From contig JABDIN010000094.1 of assembly GCA_013003715.1 (NCBI GenBank), positions 1-64,000 on the forward strand: a stretch of 64,000 nt of DNA. Reading direction: 5' to 3'. The notes beneath the pieces are model-generated. The model ran no database searches, was not told where the DNA came from, and worked only from the letters and a program-made list of their open reading frames with translations. The translations under genes were made by a program, and so were the position numbers. Shown here one piece after another: positions 15,748 to 24,583 of the stretch. This DNA is from Desulfobacteraceae bacterium (GTDB lineage Bacteria; Desulfobacterota; Desulfobacteria; Desulfobacterales; Desulfosarcinaceae). Every line of letters starts with the position of its first letter. The first letter of the stretch is position 1.

Positions 15748-16814
15748 AATTGAAAATAGCGGCCTCTCTGATCATAGGGGTGATCGTCTCCCTGGCGACA
15801 TTGATGTTGGCTTTTCGAAACGTACCGGTCCGGGATCTGTTGGATTATGTCCAATCCATTAATTATATCTGGATAGTACCAGCCACGGCTGCCATTCTGA
15901 TCAGCTACGCATTTAAAGCGGTTCGATGGCAACTGATCCTGGGAACAACCGCACGGATAGGATTCTGGCAGTCATTCCATCCGATTATGATCGGGTTCAT
16001 GATCAATTGCGTCCTTCCGCTGAGGGCGGGTGAACTTGCAAGACCGGCCATTTTAAAAAAAAAGGAGAACATCCCCTTTTCCCTGGGACTGGCGACGGTG
16101 GCGGCAGAGCGGTTTTTTGACATTGCGCTGTTATTGACACTGTTTATCGTTGTATTGTCCACGATACCACTTGATGCGCAAGCTAAAATTGACTTCGCCG
16201 GATACCGTCTCAATGCCGGGGATCTGCAAATGGTCGCCGGAACCATGGCAAAACTGAGTGTCGTTTTGTTTGCCGGTATTATTTTCATCAGTTTCAACGC
16301 GACACGGTCATGGTTGCAGGCGGTACTCATAAAAATCCCGTCGGCCGGCGCTATCTTCAATAAAGCTATGGAACGGCCGCTGATCCGAATATGCACCTGG
16401 ATGAACAGCCTGATTGAAAATTTCGCGGCCGGTTTTCAAATGTTGAAAAGCCCGAAGAGAGTTGCGGCCTGTGCGGGATTATCCGTTTTGGTCTGGGGTT
16501 TTGCCGCCCTGTCGTATTATATATTTTCCATGGGCTGTCCCGGCATCAACCTGTCGTTCTGGGCCATGACGGCGGTCATGATCATCATCTGCTTTTTCAT
16601 CACGCTGCCCTCTGCACCCGGATTCTGGGGACTTTGGGAAGCCGGTGGAGTTTTCGCCCTCAGCTTGTTCGGTGTGGTTGCCAAAGACGCCGCGGGTTTT
16701 ACTTTGGCAAATCATGCCATACAATTATTTCCGGTGATACTTTTGGGAATTGTATCGGCAATGATAACCAGTGTTAATATCATTCGGATTTCTTATGAGC
16801 GGGAGGTACCCTGA
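15744..16814 (+). CDS. YbhN/AglD-type flippase-like membrane protein
   Basis: 356 residues of the lysylphosphatidylglycerol synthase TM-region family (UPF0104), with about eight hydrophobic helices. Typical motifs are AFKAVRWQLIL early, LPLRAGELARPAIL with the conserved GE..R segment, and the C-terminal PSAPGFWGLWEAGG. Members are inner-membrane proteins thought to flip or modify lipids; the substrate is not known here. There are 4-nt overlaps with ribF upstream and a 1-nt gap to def downstream, so translation is coupled. Confidence 0.8.
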   Translation: MKLKIAASLIIGVIVSLATLMLAFRNVPVRDLLDYVQSINYIWIVPATAAILISYAFKAVRWQLILGTTARIGFWQSFHPIMIGFMINCVLPLRAGELARPAILKKKENIPFSLGLATVAAERFFDIALLLTLFIVVLSTIPLDAQAKIDFAGYRLNAGDLQMVAGTMAKLSVVLFAGIIFISFNATRSWLQAVLIKIPSAGAIFNKAMERPLIRICTWMNSLIENFAAGFQMLKSPKRVAACAGLSVLVWGFAALSYYIFSMGCPGINLSFWAMTAVMIIICFFITLPSAPGFWGLWEAGGVFALSLFGVVAKDAAGFTLANHAIQLFPVILLGIVSAMITSVNIIRISYEREVP

Positions 16815-16815
16815 C

Positions 16816-17325
16816 GTGGCACTTTTGGATATCGTCACTTTTCCGGACTCTTTTTTAAAGAATAAAACCGATCAGGTGACAAATATTGACGCCACCACCC
16901 AGGCACTCGTCGATGACATGTCGGAAACCATGTATCAAGCACCCGGTGTCGGTCTTGCAGCTATTCAAGTGGGTATCAATCAGAGCCTGTTGGTGTTCGA
17001 TGTGGCGCCTCAGGATGAAAATCGGCAATTACAAGTATTGATCAATCCGACCATTGTTACCCAGGAAGGGGAGATCCTGTCCGAAGGCGAAGGATGTTTG
17101 AGTGTTCCGGAATACAGGGCGGATGTCATGCGCGCCCGGAGAATTCTCGTGGAAGCGGTTGATCGTGACGGAAACCCGTTGCGATTTGAAGCGGAAGGCT
17201 TTCCGGCGGTGGTAATTCAGCATGAAATAGATCATTTGAACGGCACCTTATTTATAGACCACATCAGTTCACTCAAACGTCAGATGTATGTGAGACGAAT
17301 TAAAAAGAGATTGAAAAACCAGTGA
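16816..17325 (+). CDS. def: Peptide deformylase
   Basis: 169 residues from the GTG at 16816, which follows GGGAGG by 9 nt and gives the normal N terminus MALLDIVTFPD; upstream ATGs would add unusual residues. The enzyme removes the formyl group from nascent proteins. All three motifs are present: GVGLAAIQVG, EGCLSVPE (Cys metal ligand) and QHEIDHLNG (two His ligands and the catalytic Glu). It overlaps fmt by 4 nt, the common def-fmt arrangement. Confidence 0.95.
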   Translation: MALLDIVTFPDSFLKNKTDQVTNIDATTQALVDDMSETMYQAPGVGLAAIQVGINQSLLVFDVAPQDENRQLQVLINPTIVTQEGEILSEGEGCLSVPEYRADVMRARRILVEAVDRDGNPLRFEAEGFPAVVIQHEIDHLNGTLFIDHISSLKRQMYVRRIKKRLKNQ

Positions 17326-18263
17326 CTTCTTCATTTAATCTGATATTCATGGGTACACCGGATTTTGCGGTGCCTTGCCTCGTTGCATTGCATAACAGCC
17401 GCCATCAAGTGCTGAAGGTGATTACCCAACCGGATCGCCCGAAAGGGCGCGGCCGAAAACTGACGCCGCCGCCAATCAAAGAAACCGCCATGGAATTCGG
17501 GTACCCTGTCCTGCAGCCGATCAGTCTCCAAACCCCTGAATTAATGACGGAATTGAAATCAGATGCACCGGATCTTTTCGTCGTTGTCGCCATGGGTCAC
17601 ATCCTTAAGCCGGAGCTTCTTCAGATTCCTTCCCACGGCGCTGTCAATATTCACGCGTCATTGCTGCCAAAATACAGAGGGGCCGCACCGATTCACTGGG
17701 CCATCGTCAATGGTGAAAACACCAGTGGTGTCTCCAGTATGTTGATGGCTGATGGTGTGGACACAGGCGATATCCTCTTGAGCGAGTCCGCCCCGATATA
17801 TGCCGATGATACCGCCGGCTCCCTTCACGACCGGCTGGCCCGGGTGGGAGCTTCGATCCTCATCCAAACACTGGACGGCCTTGCCGACGAACGCATCGCA
17901 CCACGTCCCCAGGACCACACCCAGGCGACCTATGCGCCTATGTTGAAAAAACAGGATGGTCATATCAATTGGCAATTGCCGGCCAGAAAGCTGGATGCAT
18001 TCATTCGCGGAATGACACCCTGGCCTGGCGCATTCACTTTTTGCGGCGATAAACGATTGAAGATCTTCAAAGCCCATGTCCATGAAGCCGATACAAACCA
18101 ACAGCCAGGCACCATCCTTCAAAGCTTTCCCGATGAGCTCCGTGTCGCAACCGGTGAAGGTATGATCGTCATCACCGAATTACAGGAAGCTTCAGGAAAA
18201 CGGATGTGCACACCGGATTATTTATGCGGTTGCGAAATGCTTCCCGGTACCGTTTTCGAATAA
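17322..18263 (+). CDS. fmt: Methionyl-tRNA formyltransferase
   Basis: 313 residues from a GTG that overlaps the def stop. It formylates initiator Met-tRNA using 10-formyl-THF. The N-terminal domain has FMGTPDFAVPCL, the folate/catalytic segment NIHASLLPKYRGAAPIHWAI and DTGDIL; the C-terminal OB-like domain contains IRGMTPWPGAFT. The length fits the family. It works opposite to the deformylase encoded just upstream. Confidence 0.95.
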   Translation: MTSSFNLIFMGTPDFAVPCLVALHNSRHQVLKVITQPDRPKGRGRKLTPPPIKETAMEFGYPVLQPISLQTPELMTELKSDAPDLFVVVAMGHILKPELLQIPSHGAVNIHASLLPKYRGAAPIHWAIVNGENTSGVSSMLMADGVDTGDILLSESAPIYADDTAGSLHDRLARVGASILIQTLDGLADERIAPRPQDHTQATYAPMLKKQDGHINWQLPARKLDAFIRGMTPWPGAFTFCGDKRLKIFKAHVHEADTNQQPGTILQSFPDELRVATGEGMIVITELQEASGKRMCTPDYLCGCEMLPGTVFE

Positions 18264-18299
18264 TCGAATATCAACTATCCTGGTGTGAAGCACCTCACT

Positions 18300-19700
18300 A
18301 TGGCACGGAAAATTCGCGCAAAAACAAATCTGCCCATTTCATCCCTGGACCCGCGAAAAGCAGCGGTCGACGTACTCACCGAATTCGATGGAACCCGGGC
18401 GCCCATCGACGACATCATCGACCAACGGATAAACCGGCAGGCCATGGAATCGCGGCTGGACCGGGCTTTCTTCAATATGCTGGTCTATGGGGTGCTGCGC
18501 CACCGGCTTCGGATTGACTGGATCATCGCCCGATTTTCAACCACACCTGTAAACCGGATTAAATCCAAGGTCCTTAACACACTACGCATAGGCCTTTTTC
18601 AAATCTTCTTTATGGATCGCGTGCCGGTATCCGCAGCCGTGAACACCAGTGTTGACATCGCCAAAACGCACAACGCCCCCTGGATCGTGCGCTATGTGAA
18701 TGGGTTGTTGCGAAATATTGTCAGGCGGTCTGATGAAGTGGAATTTCCGGATATCCGGAATGACCCGGTATCGGCAATTTCCGTGACGAAATCGTTCCCA
18801 CGATGGATGATTAAACGGTGGCTGGTCCGATTTGGCCAGGAGGAAACCATCCGGTTGTGCGATGCGATAAATACGGTACCGCCGACAACCGTAAGAATCA
18901 ACACCCTGACCACCGGCAGAGTGCAATTGATGGAACAGCTAACGGACCAGGTGAAATCGGTTTACACCTGCCGTCATGCATCCACCGGCGTCCATTTTGA
19001 GGGCCCGTCAATGCCCATCGATCAATTGAATGCTTTCAAAACAGGATTATTTCAGGTACAGGATGAAGCCGCACAGCTTGTGGGCTTCCTCGTCGATGCG
19101 AAACCAGGTGAAACCATCGTGGATGCCTGTTGCGGCCTGGGGGGTAAAACCGGCCATCTCGCCATGCAGATGAACAATAACGGCAGGATTCTTGCTATAG
19201 ATAATAAACATTCCCGGCTGAAGCAGCTTATGGATGAGATGGGCAGACTGGGTGTTACATGTGTGGTGACGGAAAAGGCTGATCTCTGCAATCCCTTAAG
19301 TCCGAAGACGATCAAACTTGCAGATCGCGTCCTGCTGGATGCGCCATGTTCCGGACTTGGTGTCATGCGACGTAATCCGGATGCAAAATGGGTATCCGAA
19401 AAACAGAACATGGGCAAATTTCAGCATCGCCAGATGGCTTTTTTAGACCAGCTTTCGGGAATCTTAAGGCCGGGTGGATCGTTGGTTTACACCGTATGCA
19501 GCTTCGAACCGGAGGAAAATGAACAGGTTATCAATGGTTTTTTGAAAAAACATCCGGAATTTGTTATGGTGAACCCATCACAGCGTTCACCGTTTGATTC
19601 GACAAAAATGATTGACAGCGACGGCTTTCTGAGAACTTTTCCTCATATCCACGGCACAGACGGATTTTTTGCAGCGGAACTCCAAAAAAGAATTAGATGA
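18300..19700 (+). CDS. rsmB: 16S rRNA (cytosine-967-C5) methyltransferase
   Basis: 466 residues from the ATG at 18300 (an in-frame GTG at 18285 is an alternative; neither has a strong ribosome-binding site). The N-terminal NusB-like RNA-binding domain (about residues 15-150) precedes a Rossmann methyltransferase: VDACCGLGGKTGHLA binds SAM, DAPCSGLG carries one conserved Cys, and YTVCSFEPEEN carries the catalytic Cys region. It completes the translation-linked group def-fmt-rsmB and is followed after 9 nt by gspF. Confidence 0.92.
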   Translation: MARKIRAKTNLPISSLDPRKAAVDVLTEFDGTRAPIDDIIDQRINRQAMESRLDRAFFNMLVYGVLRHRLRIDWIIARFSTTPVNRIKSKVLNTLRIGLFQIFFMDRVPVSAAVNTSVDIAKTHNAPWIVRYVNGLLRNIVRRSDEVEFPDIRNDPVSAISVTKSFPRWMIKRWLVRFGQEETIRLCDAINTVPPTTVRINTLTTGRVQLMEQLTDQVKSVYTCRHASTGVHFEGPSMPIDQLNAFKTGLFQVQDEAAQLVGFLVDAKPGETIVDACCGLGGKTGHLAMQMNNNGRILAIDNKHSRLKQLMDEMGRLGVTCVVTEKADLCNPLSPKTIKLADRVLLDAPCSGLGVMRRNPDAKWVSEKQNMGKFQHRQMAFLDQLSGILRPGGSLVYTVCSFEPEENEQVINGFLKKHPEFVMVNPSQRSPFDSTKMIDSDGFLRTFPHIHGTDGFFAAELQKRIR

Positions 19701-19709
19701 GAGACGAAC

Positions 19710-20936
19710 ATGCCTGTATATGATTATACCGCCCTGAATCCCAAGGGAAAAACCATCAACGGCATCATTGATGCCGACGGTCTTGGTGGTGCTCGTCAAA
19801 AAATCCGGTCCGCCGGCAACTATCCGACATCCATAACGGAATTGAAGAACACAGATGCCGCCAGGAGTAAAAAAGAACTCTCTTTATCAGGGCTTTTCTC
19901 ACGAGTAAGGCCTGCGGAAGTCGCCATCATGACTCGGCAGTTATCGACGCTGCTCGGAGCCGGCTTCCCATTGGTCTCGGCCATTGATTCGCTTTTAACC
20001 CAAACAAAATCCCAGGGTTTGGCCAAGACCGTTGCCAAACTAAAAGACGACATCGTCGAGGGCAGCAGTTTTGCAGCGGCATTATCCCAGCACACCAATG
20101 TTTTTACGCAACTTTTCATCAACATGGTCCGGGCCGGTGAATCTTCCGGCACACTTGAAATTGTGCTGGACCGCCTGGCGGATATCACAGAGAAACAGCA
20201 GGCCCTGCTCCGGCGAATTCAGGCAGCCCTGGCCTACCCTATTCTGATGAGTTTTATCGGTAGCGGGATACTCATTTTTCTCCTGGTCTACATTGTGCCA
20301 AGCATCACTTCCATATTCACGGATATGGACCGGGTCTTACCGACACCAACGCGCCTGCTGATTTATATCAGCGGTATGTTCAAAGCGTTTTGGTGGGTAA
20401 TTTTATTATTAATTATCGGTATGTTAATGGTGTTCCGGAGTGTAAGAAAGACCACCAAAGGCCGGCAATTCATCGACAGATCAATCTTAAAGCTGCCCCT
20501 GGCCGGCAACCTGGTGAAAAAAATTGCCGTGTCACGATTTTCACGCACCTTGGGGTCCTTATTGGAGAATGGCGTCCCCATGCTGAAATCCCTTGAAATC
20601 GTCAAGGAAATTGTAGGGAATGTCATCATCTCGGATGTCATCCTAAGCGCCACCGGACAAGTGGAAAAAGGTCAGGGCTTGGGCAACTCAATCGCAATCG
20701 ATGAGGTTTTCCCCTCGCTGTCGGTACAGATGATCCAGGTCGGTGAACAAAGCGGTCAGTTGGAATCCATGCTGATGAAAGTGGCCGATGTATACGAAAA
20801 TGAAGTGGAATCAACCATCATGAGCATGACGGCTTTACTGGAGCCGGTCATGATACTGGTAATGGCCGTGGTGGTAGGCTTTATCGTGCTGTCCATCTGT
20901 TTACCGATATTCGAGATGAGCAATCTGGTATCCTGA
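19710..20936 (+). CDS. gspF: Type II secretion inner-membrane platform protein GspF
   Basis: 408 residues, the family length. Two GspF/PilC cytoplasmic helical domains (MTRQLSTLLGAGFPLVSAI and FSRTLGSLLENGVPMLKSL) alternate with three TM helices, including one near the C terminus (EPVMILVMAVVVGFIVLSICLPIFEM). It forms the inner-membrane platform that couples the GspE ATPase to pseudopilus growth. It is the first gene of the F-G-H-I-J-K-L-M-N-C-D-E cluster. Confidence 0.95.
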   Translation: MPVYDYTALNPKGKTINGIIDADGLGGARQKIRSAGNYPTSITELKNTDAARSKKELSLSGLFSRVRPAEVAIMTRQLSTLLGAGFPLVSAIDSLLTQTKSQGLAKTVAKLKDDIVEGSSFAAALSQHTNVFTQLFINMVRAGESSGTLEIVLDRLADITEKQQALLRRIQAALAYPILMSFIGSGILIFLLVYIVPSITSIFTDMDRVLPTPTRLLIYISGMFKAFWWVILLLIIGMLMVFRSVRKTTKGRQFIDRSILKLPLAGNLVKKIAVSRFSRTLGSLLENGVPMLKSLEIVKEIVGNVIISDVILSATGQVEKGQGLGNSIAIDEVFPSLSVQMIQVGEQSGQLESMLMKVADVYENEVESTIMSMTALLEPVMILVMAVVVGFIVLSICLPIFEMSNLVS

Positions 20937-21036
20937 TGGAAAAACATCACCCATAGAACTACATATCCGGTCTGAAAATAAATCAGATCGAACGACCCAT
21001 TGAAACTGACTGGAAAGTTCAGATAACGGAGGTAAA

Positions 21037-21492
21037 ATGAAATATAAAATACAACAGGATGACCATGTCCGGTCAGGATTCACCCTCATTGAGTTGATGG
21101 TTGTAATCGTCATACTCGGGATATTGGTGAGCTTTATCGGGCCGAGATTTATGAGCCAACCTGACAGTGCGAAAGTCACCAAGGCCAAAATCCAAATCGA
21201 AAGTATCAGCACCGCCCTGAAAATGTATAAACTGGACAATGGTTTTTATCCAACCACCGACCAGGGACTACAGGCCCTGATCCAGCCACCGGATTCCGGC
21301 CGGATTCCCCAAAAATGGCGTAAAGGCGGCTATCTCGAGAAAAGTTCCATCCCCAAGGACCCGTGGGGAAGCGAATTCGTCTTCATTTCTCCTGGGACCC
21401 ATGGCGATTTCGATCTGATATCCTATGGCGCCGACAGCGTTCCGGGTGGTGAAGAATTCGATAAAGATATCTCAAGCTGGGATGTCGAGTAG
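21037..21492 (+). CDS. gspG: Major pseudopilin GspG
   Basis: 151 residues; GGAGG lies just before the ATG. A short basic leader ends at G, and FTLIELMVVIVILGILV follows with the conserved Glu at +5, the prepilin peptidase signal. The C-terminal half has the GspG pattern (KLDNGFYPTTDQGLQAL, PKDPWGSEFVF, DLISYGADSVPGGEEFDKDI), including the calcium-binding loop region. It polymerises into the pseudopilus. No prepilin peptidase gene (gspO) is in the window. Confidence 0.95.
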   Translation: MKYKIQQDDHVRSGFTLIELMVVIVILGILVSFIGPRFMSQPDSAKVTKAKIQIESISTALKMYKLDNGFYPTTDQGLQALIQPPDSGRIPQKWRKGGYLEKSSIPKDPWGSEFVFISPGTHGDFDLISYGADSVPGGEEFDKDISSWDVE

Positions 21493-22063
21493 ACATATTC
21501 ACAATCTGACGATGCCAATTCATGTAAAAACGGACATCAACACGGATAGCAACGGCTGTCATCCAACAACCAGCGCCGGATTCACCCTCATAGAATTGGT
21601 GGTGGTGATGGCCCTTATCGGTATCATGCTATTTGTTGCCGTTCCACGCTTCCAGGATGATTACCTGTCATCGAAAACCAAAAAGGTATCGAGGTGGCTG
21701 CTGATAAACATTCCGTCCTGCAAATTAAAAGCCATCCGCGAACAAAAACATGTTATACTGAGGATTGATCTGGATGCCCACAAAATGTGGATCATCAGCG
21801 AAGATATGGATGAAGGTGCTCCAGAGTCCGCCCTTAAAAACGCTTTTCAATTTCCGGAGGGCGTCGTCATCAAGGATGTGGATTTCGGCGATGGCGACCT
21901 GATCACGTCCGGTGAAACCGAGATCGTCTTTTATCCCGCCGGATACTCGTATAGGGCAATCCTACACGTTGAAGACAACGATGACAATCAACTCTCTTTT
22001 ATCGTCGAACCTTTTCTCACGAAGACGAAAATGATTGAGGAATATGTAAATTTCGGGACATAG
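21482..22063 (+). CDS. gspH: Minor pseudopilin GspH
   Basis: About 193 residues from the ATG at 21482, which overlaps the end of gspG; the ATG at 21512 is an alternative and neither has a strong ribosome-binding site. The leader is long and basic, followed by G-FTLIELVVVMALIGIM with Glu at +5. The rest is a beta-rich GspH/FimT-like domain. It should form part of the pseudopilus tip complex. Confidence 0.85.
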   Translation: MSSRHIHNLTMPIHVKTDINTDSNGCHPTTSAGFTLIELVVVMALIGIMLFVAVPRFQDDYLSSKTKKVSRWLLINIPSCKLKAIREQKHVILRIDLDAHKMWIISEDMDEGAPESALKNAFQFPEGVVIKDVDFGDGDLITSGETEIVFYPAGYSYRAILHVEDNDDNQLSFIVEPFLTKTKMIEEYVNFGT

Positions 22064-22131
22064 CTCCCTGAGGGTATTTATCGAATTATGTTCAATATGC
22101 TCAATTTAAACCTAAAAATCATCTTAAAAAA

Positions 22132-22545
22132 ATGTCTCGAACACGATTGACGGCAACAGCAACACCACCTCGTACCGCCGGATTCACGCTTCTGGAAATC
22201 ATGGCCGCTATCGCTATAATTGCCATCGTGCTCGTCGGTGTATACCGGTTATACGCCCAGTCCATACGCATGAGCGGGGCGGCACAATTTTATACCGTCG
22301 CCACCTTGCTGGCACAGGAGATTACGGCCCGTATCGACGCCAGTCCGAATGAGCAGCCGACAGACGATTCAGGGGATTTCGAAGATGAATATGCCGCATA
22401 TTCCTGGAAGCTGACGGTCGAGGATCTCGAATCGGAAAGCTTTTCGGATGCGGATACAAAACCGCGTAAAATAGAAATTCAAGTGGTATATAATGAAGAC
22501 GAGTATTCTTACTCACTCCAGACGCTACGCTGGTTCTCCGATTAA
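22132..22545 (+). CDS. gspI: Minor pseudopilin GspI
   Basis: 137 residues. The leader MSRTRLTATATPPRTAG precedes FTLLEIMAAIAIIAIVLVGVYRLYAQ, a type IV prepilin signal with Glu at +5. The mature region LLAQEITARI... and YSWKLTVEDLE fits GspI. It acts with GspJ and GspK at the pseudopilus tip. gspJ starts 53 nt before its stop. Confidence 0.88.
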   Translation: MSRTRLTATATPPRTAGFTLLEIMAAIAIIAIVLVGVYRLYAQSIRMSGAAQFYTVATLLAQEITARIDASPNEQPTDDSGDFEDEYAAYSWKLTVEDLESESFSDADTKPRKIEIQVVYNEDEYSYSLQTLRWFSD

Positions 22546-23245
22546 CCGGAACGGACAAACCGCACCGGACACGGCGGCATCGGGTTTCACCATTCTTGAG
22601 CTGATGGTGGCAATTTTTATTTTCGCTATCGTGGTATCCACTGTATTCGGTTCTTTCCGGTCTGTTTTTTCAAGTTCCGAGGCCATGAATACGAGCACGG
22701 ACCTCAGGGAGATGGCCGCCAACTGCCTGGATCGCATGCGATCGGATCTCTTGTCAATTTACGTTTCAGTTCCACCTGCGTATATACCACCGGAATTTAA
22801 CGATGATCCTGACATTTTCAGAGTAGTCGGCGATGTCTCGGATGATGGGAGCGGGGATTACGGCCGATTGACATTCACCAGCACAGCCCATCTTCCATTC
22901 CGAAATGACAACAGAACCGGTATCGCCCAAATCATCTACTATGCAGATACGGACGCGGACGACGGGATTGTGATACGGCGCCAGGACAATTTATACCCCT
23001 ATCCGGACGATTTTGAGAAAAAGGAAGGTGATCCGATACTCTGTGAAAGAGTGAAGGGGTTGACCTTTACGTATTATGATCATGATAACGAGGAAACAGA
23101 CCGGTGGAATTCAGAGAGTGATGAGAATAGTTTTGCGAGTCCCATTGCTGTGAAAATAGCATTGGTTCTGGGTGATGAAGACTCGGAAATGGCCTTGCAA
23201 ACACGGATAAATATACCCATGCACCGGCCTCCGGTGGAAAAATAA
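22493..23245 (+). CDS. gspJ: Minor pseudopilin GspJ
   Basis: 250 residues. A 30-residue leader ends at G before FTILELMVAIFIFAIVVSTVF (Glu at +5). The C-terminal domain is large and beta-rich, with segments such as VKGLTFTYYDHDN that match GspJ. No other ATG gives a prepilin leader, so the overlapping start within gspI is accepted; translation may be coupled. Confidence 0.88.
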   Translation: MKTSILTHSRRYAGSPINRNGQTAPDTAASGFTILELMVAIFIFAIVVSTVFGSFRSVFSSSEAMNTSTDLREMAANCLDRMRSDLLSIYVSVPPAYIPPEFNDDPDIFRVVGDVSDDGSGDYGRLTFTSTAHLPFRNDNRTGIAQIIYYADTDADDGIVIRRQDNLYPYPDDFEKKEGDPILCERVKGLTFTYYDHDNEETDRWNSESDENSFASPIAVKIALVLGDEDSEMALQTRINIPMHRPPVEK

Positions 23246-23250
23246 TCCCC

Positions 23251-24402
23251 ATGAGAAAACTCAAAACTCCGACGGCTCGCAATATCCTTAATATCATTGG
23301 TAAGAAGATCATCACCCTGATGAACAGGCATATTTTCTTTGCGCCGCTAAAAAACAATCGTGGTGTTGCACTGCTGGTTACCGTGGGCATCATCACCATC
23401 ATGATTGCGGCGGGTATGCAAATCAACCAGAAAATGACGCTGGCGGCCACACGAGCCGCCACCATACGGGATCGATTGAATGCATATGAAATGGCGGTCT
23501 CCGGCGTCCACGGTGCAATGGCCTTGTTGCTGAAAGACAAAAAGGAGACCACCGCGGATTCCCTGCAGGAGGAGTGGGCCGACCCGGAGTACCTCAAATC
23601 GATGGTGGAAGAGTTCGGATTCGAAAACGGCGGGCTTGAAATCATCATCTCCGATGAATTAAGCAAGATCCAAATCAATGCCCTCGTCCAGTTTCCTGAA
23701 GGCCGGAACTTCGATGAAACCCAGCTGGCATTCTGGGAACGTTTTGCCAATCGCATGATGCTGCTGTACGAGGAAGTCGAAGATACCGACGCCGTTACCA
23801 TTATCCATACCGTTAAAGATTGGCTGGATTCCGGAGATGATGATGCCATTACCGGACTCAGTGGGGCGGAATCCGACTATTACGAAGGCCTGGATCCCCC
23901 TTACGCTTGCAAGAACGGGCCGTTCACCCACCTGGGAGAAGTAGTCCTGGTCAAGGGCATTACACCTGAAATTTTCTATGGTTTTGGTGAAATTCTAGGT
24001 TTCTCCAATTATATCACCATTCATGGCATGTCCGAGACCGAAGAGAAAAAACTTACATACCCTGGCAAAATCAATATCAATACCGCGCCATTGCCGGTTG
24101 TGGCGGCGTTGCTGCCCTCGGATTCGGAAGGCTTTGCACAGGCACTTATTGATTATCGAGAGGACAAATCCGATGAGAAATTCGTGAATGAGTTGACCGA
24201 TGAAAAGTGGTATAAAAACATCCCTGGATTCGGAAGCATTGATATATCCCCCGGTCTTATTCAGGTAAGCTCCGATGTATTCAGAATCCGCTCTACCGCC
24301 ACTGTAAACGACGTAAAATTGACCATAAAAGCCGTCGTACAACGGGAAAAGAATGAAAAGAATGAGAAATGGCAGTGTAAGGTCTTGAATTGGCAAGCAT
24401 AA
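23251..24402 (+). CDS. gspK: Large minor pseudopilin GspK
   Basis: 383 residues. After the leader it has RGVALLVTVGIITIMIAAGMQ, and like GspK in general it lacks the Glu at +5, in line with its place at the very tip. The large alpha domain includes INALVQFPEG, VKDWLDSGDDD, GPFTHLGEVVLVKGIT and the NINTAPLPVVAALLP helix-hairpin-helix-like segment typical of the family. It starts 5 nt after gspJ. Confidence 0.92.
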   Translation: MRKLKTPTARNILNIIGKKIITLMNRHIFFAPLKNNRGVALLVTVGIITIMIAAGMQINQKMTLAATRAATIRDRLNAYEMAVSGVHGAMALLLKDKKETTADSLQEEWADPEYLKSMVEEFGFENGGLEIIISDELSKIQINALVQFPEGRNFDETQLAFWERFANRMMLLYEEVEDTDAVTIIHTVKDWLDSGDDDAITGLSGAESDYYEGLDPPYACKNGPFTHLGEVVLVKGITPEIFYGFGEILGFSNYITIHGMSETEEKKLTYPGKININTAPLPVVAALLPSDSEGFAQALIDYREDKSDEKFVNELTDEKWYKNIPGFGSIDISPGLIQVSSDVFRIRSTATVNDVKLTIKAVVQREKNEKNEKWQCKVLNWQA

Positions 24403-24583
24403 TAGAATATATTGACGAGGTTCGATCCGTGCGACCTTGTGGGCATGACTCCTGCAATGTATTATCAGGTCCTTCTTTTCAGTATATAAGCTATACCGGC
24501 CCCATCGCACATGGATGTCCGGGGGGCGAACACCTGGTTACCGTCAGGTAACCGATCACTGGTAATTATGATATGGGCTTGAC
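24403..24583 (+). other. Gap within the T2SS cluster, with small hairpin
   Basis: About 180 nt without a gene, the longest gap in the T2SS cluster. It has a perfect short hairpin at 24536-24553 (GGTTACC-GTCA-GGTAACC). It could hold an internal promoter for gspL onward or an attenuator, but no promoter is clear. Confidence 0.4.
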